Below, piece by piece: positions 36,521-49,079 of a stretch of DNA of 64,000 nucleotides. Both the position numbers and the translations under genes were made by a program. Positions within the stretch are counted from its first letter, which is position 1. Every line of letters begins with the position of its first letter. This DNA is from Coccinella septempunctata (taxonomy: Eukaryota > Arthropoda > Insecta > Coleoptera > Coccinellidae), in the NCBI RefSeq assembly GCF_907165205.1, contig NC_058190.1, positions 31,771,345-31,835,344 of the forward strand. The letters are read 5' to 3'. The notes under the pieces were generated by a model. The model ran no database searches. It was not told the DNA's origin and was given only the letters and a program-made list of their open reading frames with translations.

Positions 36521-37030
36521 TCGACAACAAATATATGGACAGCATTTCGAACAAATTATTCATTATTTTCATGTTTCATTGCAACTCTTGCTATCGTGCT
36601 AAAAAAAGAGCGGGTGTATTGGATTTTTCAAAGGACAATCGAACTATCTTTGAGACAAAGTGTCACTCAACCACCCTTCTCAAGATTTTAGGGGTTGCTG
36701 TACCAACGCTCAGAGGGTTGAGATATTAATATTTGTGGTAACTTTTGAAAATGACACTCTGCATATTCATTGATTGTCCAGAAATAATGTTGTCGTATGC
36801 TATATTTTATTTATGAATCTGAAGCTGTCGGAAGCGATAGGAGTTGTAGATATATAGTTCATCCTATAAGGTTATATTTATGTACCTAATTCTAGTATTA
36901 GGTATATGTGGTGAGTAATTCCACTTTTTTCCTTATTCGAAGGTTGGCAAATACAAATACCCTGTCTGTTATTTTTTAATCTAATATACAGACGAAAACT
37001 GACAATCATCAGTTGGAGTTCTATACTGTA
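36521..37030. other. Unassigned DNA
   Basis: I see nothing identifiable. Short frames at 36509-36729 run on from the transposase remnant without similarity. Confidence 0.4.
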
Positions 37031-37646
37031 CAGGGTGGGCAAAATTCGTTGTCTACTGAGGGAATCTCGAGAACTATAGCAGCTAGTAGAAAACGGATGG
37101 CATATTCTTTAGCTATTTTTTCATGACTACTCCAAATCTGAAAACAGAATCGGCCTATCATTTTTAGATTTCGAGTTATAAACAAAAATTGAGATTTTGA
37201 CGATTTCGAAAAGTTCTCATAACTTTTTTGTCTTTGAAGTTACAGATCTGAAACTTGAAACTTCTTAGGCACTTTTATACGTAGAATCCATTGACAGAAG
37301 ATTTTTTTCCAATTCAAAAATAACATATTCAATAAAAGTTTGCATATAAAAAAAATGAAAATTCGCCTAATGATTCGAAATGAAAAAATATTTTCAGCTC
37401 ATCAGTGGATTCTACGTAAAAAAGTGCCTGCAGAAGGTTCAAGTTTCAGATTTGTAATTTCAAACACAAAAAAGTTATGAGAACTATACGAAATTGTCAA
37501 AATCAAAAACGAAGTATCGTAGGAGGCTGCGGTTTTCACCATTCTTTGTTTCTCCGAAAAAGAGCTCGAGAATGTGTCATCTGTTTTCTTCAAGCTTCTA
37601 TAGTTCTCGAGATCCTTTCAGTAGACAACGAATTTTGCCCACCCTG
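37031..37646. mobile_element. 616-bp palindromic Tc1/mariner-type MITE
   Basis: Both ends read CAGGGTGGGCAAAATTCGTT (in their own orientation) next to TA (37029-37030 and 37647-37648). The inverted arms continue through TGTCTACTGA, TCTCGAGAACTATAG and CATAACTTTTTTGT and leave only a short middle around 37340. It is non-coding. Confidence 0.88.
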
Positions 37647-37648
37647 TA

Positions 37649-38929
37649 CACAAGATATACTGGACAGCCTATAGATAAATACAGACAGACCGACGAGGCT
37701 CCTTCGCCATTTTGATACCCTACAGGCCTACATTACACCATACACATAAAAACCATGCTGATGACAAATTGGTGAAGGCGCAGTACCGGTATGTAGAGTA
37801 TATTAGAAATCAGAAAAATCTCTACACTTTGAAAAGTATTTCGAATAATGAGCATAAAACTCTGAAAGTAAATTGACACTTTTCATTCAATTAAATGCCT
37901 GCTGAAATTCATTGGCTTCTCTAGCAATAGACTTTCACTCAATATAAAATATAGCTGAAAAGAACCATTCGAAAGCATGCTGTTTTGTAGTAACAATAAC
38001 TTCAGCGATAGAATCGAGGCCGCTTGAATACGAGTATAGCGTAAATTCTGCTCGATCCGTTGAAAGCTATTGAAGCCCCATTGTAGTGGTAATGTAGTTT
38101 TCGAAATATGCGTTTTCACAATTTTGATTTTGATATCAAAAGAATCCCATTATGACAACAACTAGTAGCCGATTTGTTTTATTCAGGAGTTTGAAAATGG
38201 TTAGGTTTCCAGAAAAATGCTTCTCCTTTTTAGGTGTGACAAGCAAAAATTTGTTCCTTGAATATTTTGAGCAGTGGTAATAAAAAGTTTCAGTAGCATA
38301 TTTTTTACGATAACCAAACTTATTTTTAGGTACTGTATATCACGCTACCTCCTGAAGATTTACACGATTTATCATTCGTTAAGGCCTAAAGAAGCAGATG
38401 CAAAATTTCTGCGAAACGTTGCCGAATATAAACATCTGTTGATTCAGCTTATTACTGTCCTAATTCCTACAAATAATACATGAATCTATTAAGTTTAAAA
38501 GTAATACGTAATACAAAATGAGCATTTCATATTATCACCCTCTATAGACTAACGTGTAATTCCTCACCACACCAGCTAGTGACATCGATTAAAACGCCCA
38601 TCTATTCATTCCATTTTCGTCGGGGTTTGAGTTGTGTTTTTCAGACGTGGTCAAATGAGACCAAATCCATAGTCAGCATCTATTTTTTCTGGACGTGTAT
38701 TTTTCTTCATAGTGAAGATGGTTTGTTTGTTCGATTTGGATGGTAGCATTTGTTGTTTTTATCTGAATTAATTTCATTTAGCACTCAGAAGAAGCGATCC
38801 ATATGGTTATCTAATGCCTGTTACATTGTTAGATCCAAAAACAATCCATTGTCTATATAGGGACGGCGTATATTGCTTCAAGGAAATAATTTTGATCAAT
38901 ATCCCAATAAACACAGATACGTGGAAGTA
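37649..38929. other. Unassigned DNA with a hammerhead-like motif
   Basis: No gene is recognised. At 38385-38420 the plus strand reads CCTAAAGAAGCAG, a loop, CTGCGAAACGTT. This is the same arrangement (short stem, then GAAACG) as the motifs at 32458 and 56002, with a degenerate core. Confidence 0.4.
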
Positions 38930-40030
38930 ACGTTGATTTCTTCACGTAACGCTACGTTGAGAAACCGGCAAAATGTCGTTAGGAAAGACGTTTCCTTCTA
39001 GTGGTACAGTAACGTAACGGACAATCTTTTTGGAATTGAAATTCTACGAGAATATAACGTTGCTATTCGATTGAAGTAACGTTGCTACAATACGAAATTC
39101 AAATGTTGATTCTAAAATAAATATTATTTGCTTTTCTGCCCACCACCCACTAGTCTTGTGATTGTTCCCATCAGCCAACATTATATCTCTCACCACACTA
39201 GTGAGACATCGAGACAACCGCAAACATCCATCACCGCCCGGGATTCGAACCTGCTACCTCTGGCGTCCTACTCTACATCGCTGCCAACGAGACCGCTGCA
39301 CCCTATAGTTTTTATTGTAGTAGTAGTGAATATCCCATTAGCTTTAAGCTACAAAGTTCATAACATCATATTTACAATATATCTACATCAACAGTCATCC
39401 GCTCAATATCTATTATTAATATTACCATTACCAGTCTCTTGAATTGATTCAAATTATAAGAGCAGATCTCATAACTAATGGTAACTGGTAGAACATACTC
39501 AATCTATTATAAAAAAGTGATCGCTTTTGCTCTTACAAATAGGACACTCATTCTTTTTCGATATAATATACCTACTACTTGGCACGACAAGGAAACGTTT
39601 CAAAATAGTGTCTATAGGAAGGGGATGTTCGTTGCTTTCAATAGAATATACTTTGGGAAAACACCATAGATCCACGTTTCATATTCGTGACTACAGTTGT
39701 TGAATGATTTCGTATACAACGTTGATGTAATGTTATTTATTTCCTATTGAATATACGTTGAGGAAGTATGCTGAAGAAACGTTACATATTAGTGACTACA
39801 GTAACGAGTTGTTAAATGTTATCGTATTCAACGTTAATTTAATGTTTCTCACTTCCTATTGAATACATGTTGAGGGTGCACTTAAATAACAACGTTTCAT
39901 GTTGGTGGATTCAGTAATCAGCTTGATCATAAACGTTGATTATATGTGAAATCAACGTATGGTGGAATTTAGGTTTCTGAATAACGTTACAAAATTCAAC
40001 GAGTAACTTTGAATCAACGTCCCCCGCCGC
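38930..40030. repeat. AACGTT-rich repeat with ~110-bp tandem units
   Basis: AACGTTG or CAACGTT strings are scattered from 38931 to 40020, well above chance. Between about 39622 and 39930 there are three tandem units of about 110 bp. Each starts CCTATTGAATA(T/C)A(C/T)GTTGAG or a variant, followed by ACGTTTCATATT or ACGTTACATATT, GTGACTACAGT and ATTCAACGTT. Some insect Helitron and MITE families have this texture, but I cannot assign it. A SINE (39112-39305) is inserted within. Confidence 0.6.
39112..39305 (-). mobile_element. tRNA-derived SINE
   Basis: On the minus strand the head begins about 39305 with a plausible A box (GTGCAGCGGTCTCGTTGG). About 45 bases on, at 39251-39241, there is a perfect B box, GGTTCGAATCC, as in an RNA polymerase III promoter. 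A tRNA-unrelated body of about 110 bases follows and ends in an AT-rich tail (AATAATATTTATTTT) near 39112. No full cloverleaf forms beyond the promoter, so it is a SINE and not a tRNA gene. It was presumably mobilised by a LINE. Confidence 0.7.
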
Positions 40031-42003
40031 ATATAAACGTATAATAATGTGTTTTTAGGGATGATATCATTTGAATCAACAATTGCGAAATGAAAAGTTA
40101 TATACTTAATAAAAAACAGGCAATTCCAATAAAGAAATCGTCATTCATATCTCCGAGAGCAGACCATGAACAAAAGTAGAATGTGTTACAAACTTTCGTT
40201 TTTTTTTATTCAAAACTTGCCGCAACATTATCATCTTCTAATCTCTTCTCGAATAAAAAAGAACTACCAACCCGAATGGTGAAATGTATAACTTCAAAAT
40301 GTAAGTTCATTGAAAGAGTTTCCTCGAGAAAATCAACACCTTTCCGAAGGGATGCAATAAGTACAAAAGTATCAACAAGAAAACGGTAATCGTGCGAATG
40401 CAATCGTTAAGGGAAGTTTATCAAACTTTTAATAGAGAATCGTTAGAGCATAATCATGTTTAGTGTCGTTCTTTGAACCCTATAGTGCACATGACTTCGA
40501 ATAATGTAACTTTAGTCCGGAAGTTACACAGGAAGCTTTCCAATTTCATCTATACTTCGGAAAATTATCGATAGGAACGCGAGCTGCAGGAGCCAAAAGC
40601 AAAAAGTATACACTGCAGAAGATTCGCAAATTGAAGCGTCCAATCAGAACTTGTTCGGTCCAAAAACCCCTATCGCTAGAGACGACAATTTTTCCCTCGA
40701 ATCGAGTCGGATCCGGCTCATCCCCCCTCTCGGCAATTGATCTAAACGTTCTACTGTATAAGGTTAGCGAAATAAGTAATTTAAATAACAACAGCCCCAA
40801 AAGTTTCTAGCAACTCAATTGAACGACGTTTTCAAGAAGCACGGAATGAAGTTGGAGAAGTTTCCATTGCTATTACGGACGAAAAGGGGTCGATGAAAAC
40901 TGAAAGGAACTTCCGTTATTTGGGGCCCTTTCAGCTCCGAATTTTTCCTGACGAGGTATGACGGGATCTTGCGAGAGATTCCCTTTGAAACCTGAAGGTA
41001 ATTAGCTTAATGAAATCACATGATGCTCGATATTCTGAATGGTTGCGATATCGGAAAAGCACCAGTGAAGATTGATGAATGGTTCTGATAGAAAATATGC
41101 AACATAAGTGTTGGACGAGGTGCCGAGCTTATCGTGCATAAAGGCATAAAGCCTGAAGTTTTCGCTATTAGAACGTGCCACCACATAGACAAAAAATTAA
41201 CCCTCTAAACATTTTGCAATTTAAAATATGGACGTTTTTGCATTATCACCAAAACCGAATTCATTGCTTCTTTCAAATTTAACAATATATACATAGTTAA
41301 ATCCGAGGTTGAATCTTATAGACAGATATTTATACTTCAAGAATCATAGAAGAATCTCGAAAAGTAACTGATGGATCGACTAAAACATTCCTACAGTACA
41401 TTGGATTTTGAGACAAACTTTAATGATGTTTTTTTTTTCAGGTAATCCCCCTTCTTGAAAGGTATCTCCACGTAAGTTAACTTATCTTACCTTTCTATTT
41501 GATTAATATTTTTTCCTCAGTTGCATATCACTTAAATGAAAAATATTTGTGAATGAATTATATCGATTATGCTGGAGACTTTTTTGTTGACTCCATCCTC
41601 TCTTGGTGGTTCGAAAGCCTTCGTATGGCGTATTCAGGGTGTTCCCAATTTTTTTTATTACTCATTGAAGTTCCTGAAATTTTTAAAGAATCTTCAAAAT
41701 ATGATAGCCACATTTAATGGTGAATTTCAGCACTTTAGTAATGAAGACAAAACGAGAGAAAAAAGCTCCTGAATCATTTGTGATCGGCATTTATTTTAAG
41801 CTTTTCTTATAATTAAAAAAGTGCCATATACATCAATACCTACTTAAAATTCACTCAACAAGATTATGTCACAACTTTGAGGCTTAATAATGAAAAAATA
41901 CAAGGACAAAATAATGATTCTGAAAAATTGTTTTATTGAATTGAGTTTCACAAAAGTTGTGAATGAGTTCTAATACATGCTCTACACCTTCAAATGAATG
42001 AGT
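40031..42003. other. Unassigned DNA
   Basis: No gene is recognised. The frames at 40183-40403 (both strands) and 40546-40800 are not supported. CTTTCAAGAAG- and poly(T)-type tracts near 41430-41520 have no exon between them that I can identify. Confidence 0.4.
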
Positions 42004-42972
42004 CAATTGGACCCAAAGGAAGCTACTTTTCAAGGGACTGACAATTCGGAGGTCACTCAAGGTCACAGTGGTCCTTTGAAAATAAAAAAAAATCGTTACC
42101 TGTACATACTAGTACGAGTCAGATTTTCATACAGATGGTTGATCTCGGCGTTGCAGACGTGATGCCTCATTAATCTGACAATAATCAGGGAGTGTTTCTT
42201 AATCTGGTAGTTTGAAGATTATGGCAAGATATTTTTTTGAAATATGTCCCTTCCTGTACCTCTAATAATTTCTGTGTTTATTATTAAAGTTGCAGATAAT
42301 AAAATTTGTATACAACTTTTTTCTGAAGCAATTTTGCATATTTTTAACCGTTTTCGAGTTAGACGGCGATAAGGGCGAGGAGATTAGCCATACATGCGAA
42401 AATCCAAGGTCAATGTAGAAACCCGCAGTCTAATGTACATTCATCGCCATATATCTCGAAAACGTTCAAGCGCAAAAAAAAATTGTTATGCCTCACAACT
42501 TTTATAATGAATGCGAAAACAATTTGAATCCCAGGAGAGGAGATAATTAAAAAAAACTGATTTTTGTGACTTTATGATTTTTCGTCTTGTTGAATATATC
42601 AGATTATATTTTTTCCGTCATTCTTGAATTATAAGTTTCAATATAAGAAAAAAAGCGCCCACTTTCGAGAAAGTACACGTGACATTTTTTTGCAAACTTG
42701 GCGCCCTCCCACACATTTTCTTCGCGTTTAAATTGTCGAATTAAGAGAATATATATTTTTCAACATGTTTTTAACCACACGCTCGAGTATGTATATAGGT
42801 ACAATGATCGTTTTTGTTTTATTATTCTGACAGACTGTTCTAGAGGATTCCCCATTTATACAGGTCTAGTTTTGGGTAGAGGTACTCTACAGGGTCCAAG
42901 GAATTTACCCTTGTATTAATCTGACACTCTCGAGTAAATCCCGAATTTTCCTCTTGGGCTCCCCAACTATAC
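42004..42972 (-). repeat. TCTGACA-motif repeat, right copy
   Basis: This is the inverted counterpart of 23199-24179. Its outer end is CTCTTGGGCTCCCCAAC, and it shares CATATATCTCGAAAACGTT-, GGCGATAAGGGCGAGGAG- and GTCTAATGTACATTCATCGC-type blocks. The motif AATCTGACA occurs at about 42173 and 42920, with weaker forms near 42112, 42197, 42595 and 42828, at positions equivalent to those of the left copy. Divergence between copies is visible throughout, so both are old. Confidence 0.7.
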
Positions 42973-43079
42973 TATTTGGGAATCTAAGAGACACACTTTT
43001 CTTTAATTTTGGCACTCAGATAACCATATTCATATATTCAACACTACGTAAGGTTAAATTTAGAAAAAAATAAGCAAAG

Positions 43080-43413
43080 AGGAAAGGCCCCAGGGGTATA
43101 AGCATGGTGATTCGGTTAAAAATTGAAATGAAAAATAAAGATTTAATTTTTAGCGAATCCTTCGAGCCGATGAGGATCATGTTTTTTTTTTAGAAGCCAC
43201 TGTCAGCCTTAAGAACATATACAAAATTGGGACAAATCGATTCACGAGTTTCGTCATTTTCACAAAACTTGTTCTTTCTCAAAAAACAAGTGAGTTAGAG
43301 ATCTGAAACTTTCAAGATTTGATAACATCATTGGTACCTACCAATCCTATCAGTATCGTTCAAATATCTTTTAAGGGCCAAATCACCATGCTTACAACCC
43401 TAGGGCCTTTGAG
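43080..43413. mobile_element. Inverted-repeat element with AAAGGCCC ends
   Basis: The left end (AAAGGCCCCAGGGGTATAAG, then CATGGTGATT) is matched by the reverse complement of the right end (AAAGGCCCTAGGGTTGTAAG, then CATGGTGATT). The TIRs are about 35 bp. The 334-bp element is non-coding. No target duplication is clear. Confidence 0.6.
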
Positions 43414-44736
43414 TTGAATCTTTGTTTGAAAAAAAACTATGCATGCGCCCCAACAATCATTAATTACTTTCGATAGCGCATCTATTCTGGAATATTATCC
43501 AAAATACAGATTGTGAAAATTCTTTCATTTGGAGTCTTGCCACCAAAGGGTCGAAGGGTATTTTTTTTTTTTTGAATTTTCGAAAATCTCAAAAACCGGG
43601 GGAATTTTACTGGACATAAATTATATTTTCTGAACCGCCACAACGTCCTCTATCCGCAAGTACAATATTATCCATTCATTACGTCACACCCTGTATATCA
43701 CTTTATCCTTGATCTACAGGAAATTGAATGAGTATACGCTCATTTGAAATGTGAATTTATATCACTGTCATAGAAAATCCGTGAAAGCGTTCAATTGAAA
43801 GTTTTCCCCATGCACCTAGGCATAAAGACAAGCTCACTGTTCCCTAATGATTTGCGGAGAACTTTTCCTCATTTTCCCGGGATCTCGCGGACATAAATTT
43901 GGCTATGAAACTCATTGGATTTATTCAGTGTACCATAGACGCCATGCATATCAAAAGGATTCTGAAATTCCATACATTTTTGATTTACGATAGAGCTCAG
44001 CAGAGACTGGAGTGAATTAACCCAATTATTTTGCTCGTACGTTTTATATACCGCTTCTTATACTCGGTCGGAATTTATCGTCAGTTATAAATACAGTGGC
44101 ACAAAGGATGTTCAGTGTGCTAAAACTACTATGTATGGGGTTATGCTCGATAAACTGAAATGGGGGGGCGACACCATTTGTCGACATCGTTATGTTTCGG
44201 GCTACTCAGTGCAACGCCTAAATGAAACGTTCATATTTCATGGTAGTAAGTTATTTTTAATGAGCTTAATATATTTCACAAAGCAATCCAAATATAATTT
44301 AGAAGGCCAACCTCGAAGTATTCGTGAATTGAATAAAATTGTGGAAATAATTTATAATCGTAATTATGCTACATTATTTCCGCTGTATAGGAGCGTCCCG
44401 GCACTTGTAAATTGCGCCAGTTGGATCAGATTCCAATGAGCAAATCACATTCAGCCCCATAAATTCCCCTCCGTGACCAATTCGTATCTCGACATTCTGC
44501 TGCTTCGTGTTATCTTCTTTTGTACTACCAAAAGATAATTCATCGTAGAATTTCAATCTTGTGGAATATTAAGTACAATTGTGGCATCTTATTGTTATCC
44601 AGGATAATACAAACTTTTTTGTTTCACGCTGTGTATGAAACTTACTACGTCGAAATTTGTATAACAAAATCTATTTAGAATTTATGTGACCTGATGAAAA
44701 TCTATAATTTTCCATGGTTTTTAAGCCAGGATACGT
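43414..44736. other. Unassigned DNA with an orphan MITE end
   Basis: CACACCCTG next to TA at about 43685-43695 is a lone Tc1/mariner-type MITE end. The 102-codon frame at 44131-44439 is unrecognised. No other feature is visible. Confidence 0.4.
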
Positions 44737-44763
44737 GTTTCGCTATCACAATAGCATCTTCAG
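44737..44763 (-). ncRNA. Hammerhead-like motif
   Basis: The minus strand reads CTGAAGA (fits CUGANGA), one extra T, a five-pair stem II (GCTAT/ATAGC with loop TGTG), then GAAACACGTATC. A related but core-deleted copy (TATGATAGCGAAACACGT) lies at 63694-63712. Both continue with a CATGG string a short way downstream, so they belong to one repeat family. Activity is unproven for lack of a clear stem I. Confidence 0.45.
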
Positions 44764-44808
44764 GTGGGTGAAGGTGAACTGAAATATTTCGTAACAAAAC
44801 AGAATATA

Positions 44809-46573
44809 CAGGGTGTCTGTAAACAAATGCGACTAAGGGAGATGATTCCTCGATGAAAATAAGCAGAAATAGTTCCTATAAATTTTTTTCGAAATCGACC
44901 TCCCATCCAAGATACAGGCTATGACGAGTTGACAGTTTTTAATTTTTTTACATGTTCTTGAAAACCCTGATTCATAAAATTGTACATAATATAAAGCACT
45001 AAGTAGATGTTACTCATGCACACAATTCTTTTAGATCTCATAACTTTACTATCAGGGGTTGATTTGGGATGATTTTCCTTCAAAAATTGTTTTCGTGGAA
45101 CGAACTCTCGAAAAATAAAATTTTCTCATTGTTTTCCATTCAATTCTTGAGAAAAAGAATCTCTTGCAAAATTTCGATACAGTCGTTAATTCTCTCGGAA
45201 TAAATAATAACTTACAAGCAGTTCTGATAAATGTTCATTCCAAATTAGATTAGGTACTGTAATTTTATTAACTTTACGAAGAAGTGTTTGAAACGGTTTG
45301 AAATAAAACTTTCCTCTTTTTAAATAGAACATCTGCTAAAATTATTTGAAACTATACAAAATGTTTCCATTCTTCTGCACAGCTATCATCTTCGTTATTT
45401 TAAATAGAACATCCTATATATTCTTACATTTTTCAATTCCTTGTTAAAATTAAATATAAGTTTGATAACACAACTATGTCTGAATTCTCAACGGTTTTCG
45501 TGAACTTTGATTTTTCATTAATTATTTGACAGTTTGAGGTACTTACATAAAGGACTATAGCTCCGTCCCGATTCTATGTAATTGATTCAAATTTGGATTG
45601 TGTCTATTCAATAAATAATGCACTAAAATTTTTTTTTGAAATAACCATATTATATACAGAGTCCACGAAAACGTAGATCCATTATCAAAAGAGAAACTCA
45701 TCCAAATCTTTTTTAAAGGACAACCCATATTTTTTCTGTTCATTATTCGAAACAACTAAAAACGAACAAAAAATTAAAAAAAAATGAAATATGAATACGG
45801 GTTGACATTTAAAAAAATGAAGATTTTGATGAATTTCTGTTTTGATAATGAACTTACGTTTTCGTGGGCCCTGTGTATAATATGGTTATTCAAAAAAATT
45901 TTAGTGTATCATTTATTGACTAGACACAGTCCAAATTTGAATCAATTACATATAATAGGGACGGAGCTATAGTCCTTTGTTATTATGTAAGTAGGTACGT
46001 CAAACTGTCAAAATATTAATAAAAAGTCAAATTTCTCGAAAACCGTTGAGAATTCAGACATAGTTATGTCATCAAACTCATATTCAAATTCAACAAGGAA
46101 TTCAAAAATTTAAAAATATATAGGATGTTCCATTTGAAATAACGAAGTTGATGGTTGTGCAGAGGAAACGAAACACTTTGTGTACTTCCAAATAATTTTA
46201 GGAGATGCTCTACTTAAAAAGAGGAAACTTTTAGCTCAAACTCTTTTTCGTAATTAGAGTAATCGACCGATGCGCCATGGCGCGGACACCCTGTATAAGT
46301 GTTCCATAGAATGACTACCCCTGCTTCATAGACCTTCGTATTCTTTGGAATAATATAATTCTATGGTTACACACGATGCTACTATTCGATTTCAAATCAT
46401 TTATGCTCAATATTGGCGTCCATTAAAAAAAAATTAAAAACTGTCCACTCTTCATCTCCTTCCCAAGGCTGTATCTTGGAAGGGAGGTCGATTACTAAAA
46501 AAATTTATAGGAACTACCCCTGCTTATTTTCATCGAGGAATCATCTCCCAAACATTTGTCTACAGACACCCTG
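44809..46573. mobile_element. Tc1/mariner-type MITE carrying a nested palindrome
   Basis: The ends are CAGGGTGTCTGTAAACAAAT (left) and CAGGGTGTCTGTAGACAAAT (right, reverse-complemented), next to TA (44807-44808 and 46574-46575). The arms of about 150 bp share GGAGATGATTCCTCGATG, AAAATAAGCAG and ATCGACCTCCC. Another fold-back element at 45271-46293 fills most of the interior. A fragment of this family's end (TCGAGGAATCATCTCCCA) recurs at 48834-48851. Confidence 0.85.
45271..46293. mobile_element. Nested palindromic MITE
   Basis: Inverted arms of almost 500 bp meet near 45770. They share TTCCTCTTTTTAA, AATTATTTG, GAATTCTCAACGGTTTTCG, ACAGTTTGA and AGGACTATAGCTCCGTCCC. The right end is intact (CACCCTG at 46287-46293, then TA). 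About 60 bp of the left end are missing. The near-identical frames at 45555-45755 (minus) and 45784-45972 (plus) are mirror artefacts. Confidence 0.8.
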
Positions 46574-46744
46574 TATAAGCAGGAATTTGACTCCACTCTA
46601 CCTCTATCTAGAGGGGATAATGACAGTTTCCGAAACATTCAGAGCAATTTTGGAGTAGAAACAAATTGGACTAGAGCTTAATGGTAATTTCTGGAAACGT
46701 TAGAGCAATTACGCGACAGGTATGAATCTGGGAAGCGGTCATTA

Positions 46745-47199
46745 AATAATATCCATAAAATTCAATTCGGCTTCGTGGCAATATTTTCATACCTCGATCA
46801 ATACAACGCTACAGTTTCAAGGATAATTTCTCTCTTCTTCAGGCTGGAAAAGGAAAACGTACAAATTACATTTGGTACGGAGGAAAATTTGGAAACGCCC
46901 AAAAATTATTTCCCTTTTTATTTTGTGTGACTTGCTGCTATGTTTTGCAACTAAGAAATCTCTTATGAATAAGGTGATTAAACTGATTAACCAATCTGAG
47001 TGGTAAGCGGTAAGTTACACAAAATAAAAAGAGAAATATTTTTTTACTGCTCCCACATCTTCCTTCTTGCCTAATGTAATGTGTACGTTGTCGTTTTCTA
47101 GCCTAGAAGAGGAAAATTATCCTCGCAATTATAGCGCCTCATTGACTGAAGAATCAAAATATTGCTACAAAATAGAACTGAATTTTATTGATACTGTTC
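46745..47199. mobile_element. 455-bp fold-back element
   Basis: The left arm and the reverse complement of the right arm share, in order, AT(A)AAATTCA, GGATAATTT.CTCTTCT, AAAACG.CAACGTAC or AAAACGTAC, ATTACATT and CTTTTTATTTTGTGT. They meet near 46972. Arms are about 80 percent identical, hence old. It lies 170 bp after the previous MITE. Its termini are not clear. Confidence 0.65.
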
Positions 47200-49079
47200 T
47201 TTAGCAACTAAATCTTTGTTGGTGATTAAATATTATAGAAAATGGAACTTTCTATCAGTTCATGATAAAATCCTTATTCCTGGATGTCATTATAAACTAC
47301 TCTTAGATTTCAACGAAGTTTTCCATTTTTTTTTCAACAATCAAATTTCATACTAATATTTTTGTTCTGTTTTTTTTTTTTGGTTTATTTAAGCGACAAA
47401 ACTGACGAAAATACTACTAGTTGAACATAAATATTTCAAAAAATGTATTGATTCTCAAACTTTCTAAAAGATTCGAACTTTTAGTTTTTATATGTTTTTT
47501 ATATATTGTGCTTTGCCTTCAACAGATGCTCTGTAAACGTAGAATTTTCAGTGCCTTCGATGATGAAACAATTTCTGTGTTCTAATATTCTTTTCTGAAA
47601 TGTTTTACCTTCTACCAGTTTGTCCTATATAAAAAGATAACAATCAGTACAAGTGAGTTTTAAAACTCCACATTTATCTCCCTTATTGGTTGGATCTTGA
47701 TTATTTTTTTATGTATTCACCAAGAGAATTTCTCTTTTAAAAGCTAATTTGATACTATCCGATTTCAAAAATTTTGATGTTTTTTCCGAACTTCTTTCTA
47801 AAGGTTACCACTTAAAATTTGTGATATGTTTCTTGAAAAGGATAACCTCCTCTTATTGCTGTTCTAAACAGCTTTTTCGCAAGCGTCCTCTATCTTGTCT
47901 ATTATAAGCGATATTCACTGCGATCTGTTTAAGCATGTTTAATTGTTTAGTTATAGAAATAACTCCGAGTTTAAGTTTTTCAAAAAGTCAGGGCCACATT
48001 TGGAAAAACTTTGTGGGGGATTCGTAACCATCCCAGACTGAAAATAAAAGTGGAGCCATTTTTCAAGAATGTAATAAAATATTTATTTCATTCTTGGTTC
48101 TTTCGGAAGGACTGAATTATTCTTCGAATGATATCAAGCTGGTTATTTTGAAACAACAGTCTACACAAATGATACCAAAAAAAATTGAGTGTATTCAATT
48201 ATGCGCCGTTTTTTGGACAATCTGTTTCCAGTTTTCACATAATAGTATTCTAGAGTATAATTGCGATTCAATAAGGATTTGATGCCCACAAATGTTTTCA
48301 TTATTTAAGATACCGATGACTCGGGAAACGGGAGGCTTACTCCAGTAATCATAACTCAGTAAGAAAAATTCTGTTTCCCCGTAAGTAGTGTATAGTGTTG
48401 TTGAAGTTGTTCAAAGAATAAGCTTTTAATACTTCCTCCCCGCTCCCTCTCGAAATTATATCTGGAAAGAACAGGAGAAAATGATAAAGAAGAAACAGAA
48501 AAGCTCTTACCGAATTGAACTGCAGATTTGATGATAACTCAAGAAGAAAAAAATATTATTACATTAATAACTTGCTGAAAAAACTCTCCCACGTAGATGA
48601 TCTCCATTGTAACTAGGAATTGTGGGAAATATCATCTTTGTGTCGAAGCCTTTTGCATATTTTCGTGAATATCCACTTTCGTGAATATCCACTTTCGTCG
48701 AAAGAAACCACCTTAATATTGAAATTAATGATAAAATTTTTGTCGGGAAGGTCTTTCGACCAGGTATGGTCCACCAAGTATAATACCTTCCACCCAACTT
48801 CCTGTTCTTGGAAGATCGCTACAGGTCTTATGTCGAGGAATCATCTCCCATAGATATAAAGTTCTTATATCTATATATCACTTGAAATTACCTAATGAAA
48901 TAAGAAAAAAATTAGTTTTATTTTAGAATATTCACTTAAAGCGAAATGGCGAAAATTAAAATTCTCTTAGGCACAGTTTCATTAATTGCTGTATCCCGTT
49001 ATCGAGAATAAATCTACAAAAAGACTCGAAAACAAAACTATCAGTGCTATAAAACTTATAACTTATTAGAGCTACTTGC
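47200..49079. other. Unassigned DNA with small repeats
   Basis: No gene. A 16-bp unit (CTTTCGTGAATATCCA) is tandemly repeated about 2.5 times at 48661-48700. 48720-48853 looks like a decayed end of the MITE family at 44809. Frames at 48564-48853 cross these repeats and are not credible. Confidence 0.4.

Noticed and set aside
39241..39305. Functional tRNA gene
   Set aside because: The promoter boxes are present but the acceptor and anticodon stems do not form; it is a SINE head.
40949..40985. Hammerhead candidate CTGACGAGGTATGACG
   Set aside because: No GAAA after a closing stem.
23199..42972. A 19.8-kb giant transposon such as a Maverick bounded by the TCTGACA repeats
   Set aside because: No polymerase, integrase, capsid or ATPase coding sequence lies between, and no target duplication is visible at the outer ends. 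Kept only as a low-interest alternative.
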